A stretch of DNA of 13,894 nucleotides, taken from Paraglomus occultum. Taxonomy: Eukaryota; Glomeromycota; Glomeromycetes; Paraglomerales; Paraglomeraceae. Positions 10,759-13,894 of this stretch are shown one piece after another. The stretch is from NCBI GenBank assembly GCA_910592205.1, contig CAJVPJ010000970.1, forward strand, positions 1-13,894, written 5' to 3'. The notes beneath the pieces are model-generated. The model was not told the DNA's origin and did not search any database. It saw only the letters and a list, made by a program, of their open reading frames with translations. The translations under genes were made by a program, and so were the position numbers. Numbering within the stretch: position 1 is the stretch's first letter; each line of letters begins with the position of its first letter.

Positions 10759-11100
10759 AAACTTAGCAGTCAAGTTAACTAAAAAACTTTTTTATATATA
10801 AAATAAATTATGTGAACTAAATCAGTTTAACCCCTTGTCAGCATTAGAAGTTTAGCACTTTACTAATTACTGATTTCATGGTTTCCATGTCTATATTGTA
10901 ATTTTATATATACTTCTACATGTAAAGGTTAAAACAATATTATATATGACATGGCAGTGTTCCCTAACGCCAGAGAAAGGAAGAATAAACCCTAGTCCTT
11001 CTGAAAGTAATTCTTTTTTAGGCAATAGAAAGGAATATTTTGGGATTTTTTTGGTAATCCTGAAAAATCAGGATAAAAAAAGAAGAAGAATAATAAAAAC
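10759..11100. other. 342-base gene-poor leader with palindromes, upstream of the kinase gene
   Basis: No convincing gene lies here. Structures seen: a weak hairpin with a T-run after mazF (AAGTT ... AACTTTTTT, about 10772-10792), which may be its terminator; the inverted repeat AAATCAGT (10819-10826) / ACTGATTT (10869-10876); the hairpin CATGG-TTT-CCATG (10877-10889); and AT-rich tracts (TATATATAAAATAA near 10795, TATTATATAT near 10940) that could hold the kinase promoter. An ATG at 10946 opens a 55-codon frame (starting MTWQCSLTPEKGRINP) that ends at 11113, overlapping the kinase start in another frame. It uses TGG for Trp and has no family I know, so I do not call it a gene. Confidence 0.5.
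11057..11074 (+). promoter_or_regulatory. Perfect hairpin in the kinase leader
   Basis: ATCCTGA - AAAA - TCAGGAT is a perfect 7-bp stem with a 4-base loop, ending 26 bases before the kinase ATG. A T-run lies before it and an A-run after, so the stem could extend as T/A pairs across a GGTA bulge. With no downstream U-tract it is not a normal plus-strand terminator. It could act on translation, on message stability, or as a protein site. A purine-rich AGAAGAAGAA (11081-11090) lies between the hairpin and the ATG as a weak ribosome-binding candidate. Confidence 0.4.
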
Positions 11101-12876
11101 ATGGAAAGCATAAAAAAAATAATTGCATATGGCTATTCTTGCTTAGGTAGCAGAAAAAAAACAATAAAAAATCAAGAAGACAATACTGAAAGAATAGAGT
11201 TGGAAAGTCAACCGAATATGGAAGAAATCGAGACTGAAGAGCAGAGTGTTGAGGATGAAAAACTTAACGAAGAGGTAATTGAACAAATAAAGAAAGATTT
11301 TGAGATTAATATTTTTGAACCTGAATTAATTTCAGAACAGGAATATCTAAAGTCACTGGTTAAGCACTTGTTGCCTAACAAAGAACTAAAAGAAAAATAC
11401 ATTAAATATGGATTATGTCATGAATGCTTGAAGACTAACACTGGAAAAAGGTGATGTCAGCCGTGCAACTCGCTACATTTTCGAAAAAACTTTCCTAATT
11501 GAACTAGTAATAACCCTGAAATTGACGAACTCATTCAAAAATGCCAATTAGAAGCAACTAGCTGTTATAGTGTATTAGAATGAATGCCTTACGAAAAGTT
11601 TACCAATGTCGAATATTTGGCAGAAGGAGGTTTTGGAAAGATATATAAAGCAGACTTGATTGACGGAGAAATTAGTTGCTGAAACACTAAAACAAACAAC
11701 TGGAAAAGAAATAATAGTAAAGTTGTTTTAAAAAGTTTGAATAATTCTCAGAACGCAAAAGCAGAATTTTTGCATGAAGTTGTCTGTAATAAGTTATTCA
11801 GTGCTGGTGACGCTGAACCTATTGTACCATGCCTTGGAATTTCCCAAGATCCTACAACCAAAAATTACATCATGGTAATGCAATGCATGGAAGATGGCAG
11901 TTTGCGGCAACATCTACAAAAGAATTATGGACGATTATATTTTTATCAAAAATTCACCCAATTAGAAGACGTCGCAGAGGGTTTAAGTTCAATTCATAAA
12001 AAAGGATTAATACACAGAGACTTGCACTCAGGAAATATATTGAGTTTTCATACAGGAGGTCGTTTTGTTTCTCAATCTCATAGGTGCTGTATTACTGACT
12101 TGGGACTATGTCGGCCTGCTGATGAAGTTGATGACAAAAAAATTTATGGAGTGTTACCTTATGTAGCACCGGAAGTGATCCGCGGAGAACCTTACACCCA
12201 AGCGGCTGATATTTATTCTTTTGGAATGGTGGCTTATGAAGTACTTTCTGGCTTACCTCCTTACTATGATTTAGACTACGATTCAAATTTGGCTTTATTA
12301 ATATTTAAAGGACTACGACCAGATTTAAGTGATGTTCAAGCACCTCAACTATTAAAGGATTTAATTAAAAGATGTTGAGATGCCGAAATTTTACTCCGTC
12401 CTACAGCTACCGAGTTAAGTGAAACTCTACAAAGTTGAGAAAATGAAATGCATGAAGGAGAAAATAAAAAAACATTGTTTTATCATCAGTATCAAAAAAT
12501 ATTTAATTATGAAGTAAAAAGAACAGTAGAAATAGGCGAAGAAATTGCAGCAAGCAAAAAAGTTAAAAAAGGTTGATTAACAACAGTAGAAAACGGTCAA
12601 GTTATAGTGGAAGTTCCCGTGGGAGAAGTAAGCAAAATAATTCCTCTGTATCATCCTAAGTTTCATCCACAATCAAAATTTATTAGTAAACCACTAGACT
12701 TCAAAAATCTTCCTGAATCCCAAAACAGTCAAGAAATTAATGACGAATTCTACGGTGGTTCCAAAAACCTAGAACTAGATCTTAATGATTTCAACCTAGA
12801 CGAACTAACCATTCAAGAAGACCCCCAAGAACAATCTTCTCACCAAGCCCAAATCCAAATCCCACCTAAACAATAA
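11101..12876 (+). CDS. Eukaryote-type Ser/Thr protein kinase of AM-fungal type
   Basis: A 591-residue kinase reading through seven TGA codons as Trp. Residues 1-95 are charged linker. A zinc ribbon follows (C106, C109, C119, C122: CHEC and WCQPC), then a conserved bridge (SVLEWMPYEKF). The kinase domain spans about 168-440: AEGGFGKIYKA (174-184), Lys K211, helix-C Glu E226, HRDLHSGN (305-312) with D307 and N312, DLG (333-335, replacing DFG), APE (356-358), DIYSFGM (370-376) and RCWD...LLRP. These suggest an active enzyme. The C-terminal extension (440-591) includes FHPQSKFISKPLDFKNLPES. Every module matches what I recall of the expanded kinase family of Rhizophagus irregularis, not bacterial PknB kinases. 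No signal peptide or membrane span is seen. Substrates are unknown. The next gene starts 2 bases after the stop. Confidence 0.92.
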
Positions 12877-12878
12877 CC

Positions 12879-13523
12879 ATGTCTGGTAAAGTCTGTGCCA
12901 ACTGTGGCCAAAAAGTAGTGGGAACTCAATGTTTTCGTTCTAAATGTCAACAATACTTTCAAGAGCAATTAGAACAAAGAATTCAAAATAAACTTTCTGA
13001 TTACCAAAAAGAAATAGAATTATTAAGTTCTTCTGAGCCTAATTCTTTAACCTTAGAAGACTACAAAAACTTAAAAAAAATAAAGATAGAGGTTAATAAA
13101 TGAAATAAAGAATTAAAAACTAGTCCTGTTAAATCAGAAGTAGAGCAATTTTTAAAAGAGATTGAGGAAGTGGAGAAGAAATTTCCCGAAAGAATAAAGT
13201 TAAAATACAAGTTTAAAAGTAGTAATTATCAGCCAAGTTGCATTCACAAAAATATTACTTGGAACGATTTTTTTAAGCCTTTTAAAGACAAGAACAAAGA
13301 ACCTTACTGTTTAGATTGTGGAGAAGATGAAAATAAAGAATTCACTAGGGAATTTCAGAGATGATATTGTAAGAAAATTGAGGAATGGTTGGATAAGAAA
13401 GGACTGCAACGATGAAAATTTATTGATTTCCTTAGAAAAAAAGATTATTACGATCCGTCTCGAAAGTTTTTTGCTCTTTCATGGTGAAAATATTTAGCAA
13501 ATCTAATATCGGTACGGTGCTAG
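12879..13523 (+). CDS. Zinc-ribbon/coiled-coil protein, probably co-expressed with the kinase
   Basis: A 214-residue protein reading TGA as Trp at 13101, 13362, 13413 and 13485 and ending at TAG 13521-13523. Residues 1-25 form a Cys cluster (CANCGQ, C18, C23) like a zinc ribbon. A Glu/Lys/Gln-rich helix follows (26-110), then a second metal-binding-like set: C121, H123, and CLDCGED at 144-150, with C164 further on. The C-terminal part is aromatic and basic (RWKFIDFLRKKDYYDP). The 2-base gap to the kinase stop implies a shared transcript. The same frame continues open for another 40 codons after the TAG with Trp-rich, protein-like sequence, so the gene may have been shortened by a nonsense change. 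I do not recognise the family; metal binding is inferred only from cysteine spacing. Confidence 0.75.
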
Positions 13524-13697
13524 GAATCATGCTCTAATTTATGAAGTTCACAAAAAGTCGAACAATTAGACAAATTATCATGAAGAAAAGCGCGGCTCTT
13601 ACATGAATGATGAAAAAATCCTCAAAATAGCCAAACAATTGGATAAGAAAAAAGATTTTATTTCCAAACTTCAAGGTAAATTACCGGATGGAAAAGA
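13524..13697 (+). pseudogene. Stretch with no clean frame, possibly decayed coding sequence
   Basis: After the TAG at 13521, frame 3 stays open to TAA 13644 (starting ESCSNLWSSQKVEQLDKLSW) as if the upstream gene went on. Frame 1 shows RNHALIYEVHKKSNN, then TAG at 13567, then TNYHEEKRGSY leading into the small frame at 13603. Both look protein-like but neither is continuous. This fits a gene broken by a nonsense codon and a frameshift, or base-call errors at A-runs. Which frame is ancestral cannot be decided from this window. Confidence 0.35.
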
Positions 13698-13704
13698 ATG
13701 ATAA
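13603..13704 (+). CDS. Short ORF, possible fragment of the broken gene
   Basis: Thirty-three codons (MNDEKILKIAKQLDKKKDFI, then LQGKLPDGKEW) ending TGA-TAA, where TGA is Trp and TAA 13702-13704 is the stop. The composition is Lys-rich and helical. The next frame starts at ATG 13698, overlapping this stop by 7 bases. That could be translational coupling of two small genes, but a frameshift inside one longer gene explains it equally well. Function unknown. Confidence 0.3.
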
Positions 13705-13894
13705 TTCTTTTATTGAAAGCCTTTTTGCCACGAGAAAAAGGCTTGTTGATTGGTTTAGTATTGAGAAATGATCCAAAGCAAAGATATGATTGCACTCCTC
13801 ATTTACCGGAGGAAGAAATAAATAAATTAGTGGAGGAAATGACTGACCCTAACTTATTGCCTCCTTCTCAAAATGCTGAAGAGGAATTATTATT
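13698..13894 (+). CDS. Hypothetical protein, 5' part (runs off window end)
   Basis: An open frame of 65 codons and two bases reaches the end of the window. It begins MIILLLKAFLPREKGLLIGL, followed by a charged segment with CTPHLPEEEINKLVEEM and PPSQNAEEE. Codon use resembles the other genes and it contains no TGA. The start is uncertain because the ATG overlaps the preceding short frame. The real N-terminus may belong to that frame if a base is missing. No family is recognised. Confidence 0.5.
   Translation, partial: MIILLLKAFLPREKGLLIGLVLRNDPKQRYDCTPHLPEEEINKLVEEMTDPNLLPPSQNAEEELL

Noticed and set aside
11208-12286. Minus-strand open frames opposite the kinase gene
   Set aside because: They are low-complexity shadows of the kinase frame and have no start context or family features.
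11101-12876. Kinase as contaminating fungal DNA
   Set aside because: Seven in-frame TGA codons would stop it in a fungal nucleus, no introns interrupt it, and it lies on the same sequence as bacterial genes.

Overview
The window is AT-rich DNA from a wall-less bacterium that reads UGA as tryptophan (translation table 4). The code can be read from conserved Trp positions in GltX: in-frame TGA falls at DLL-W-LG, ALE-W-TPP, LLG-W-HPG and KLN-W-F, and the true stops used are TAA and TAG. Most genes look broken at TGA under the standard code but are single intact genes. Two proteins have layouts I recognise from the mycoplasma-related endobacteria of arbuscular mycorrhizal (AM) fungi (Candidatus Moeniiplasma and relatives) and from the fungi themselves. 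They are a leucine-rich-repeat protein starting VNAQEWLDKWYPKE, and a eukaryote-type protein kinase with a CHEC/CQPC zinc ribbon and HRDLHSGN loop. The assignment is by recognition, not database search.

Layout. (1) Bases 1-276, minus: the N-terminal part of an unknown protein, divergent from (2) a plus-strand housekeeping cluster at 407-5669, tilS - ftsH - YitT-family membrane protein - rnc, with gaps of 23, 9 and 17 bases. (3) Convergent to it, on the minus strand: the LRR/coiled-coil protein (5722-6909) and, upstream of that, ymdB (6963-7736). (4) Divergent from ymdB: rpmH (7823-7951), a small unknown membrane protein (7992-8645), gltX (8626-10059, overlapping it by 20 bases) and a MazE/MazF-type toxin-antitoxin pair (10071-10758). 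(5) A 342-base gene-poor leader rich in palindromes. (6) A putative accessory operon: the fungal-type kinase (11101-12876), a cysteine-rich zinc-ribbon/coiled-coil protein 2 bases downstream (12879-13523), a stretch with no clean reading frame, and an open frame running off the window end.

How the genes fit together. TilS, RNase III, L34 and GluRS serve translation and RNA maturation. FtsH handles membrane protein quality control, and YmdB is a metallophosphoesterase. The accessory part suggests life inside a eukaryote: the kinase keeps every catalytic residue I can check, keeps the flanking modules of its fungal relatives, and has seven of its eight Trp codons as UGA. It is therefore an established bacterial gene, not host contamination. 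Its targets, and whether it acts inside the bacterium or on the host, cannot be told from the sequence.
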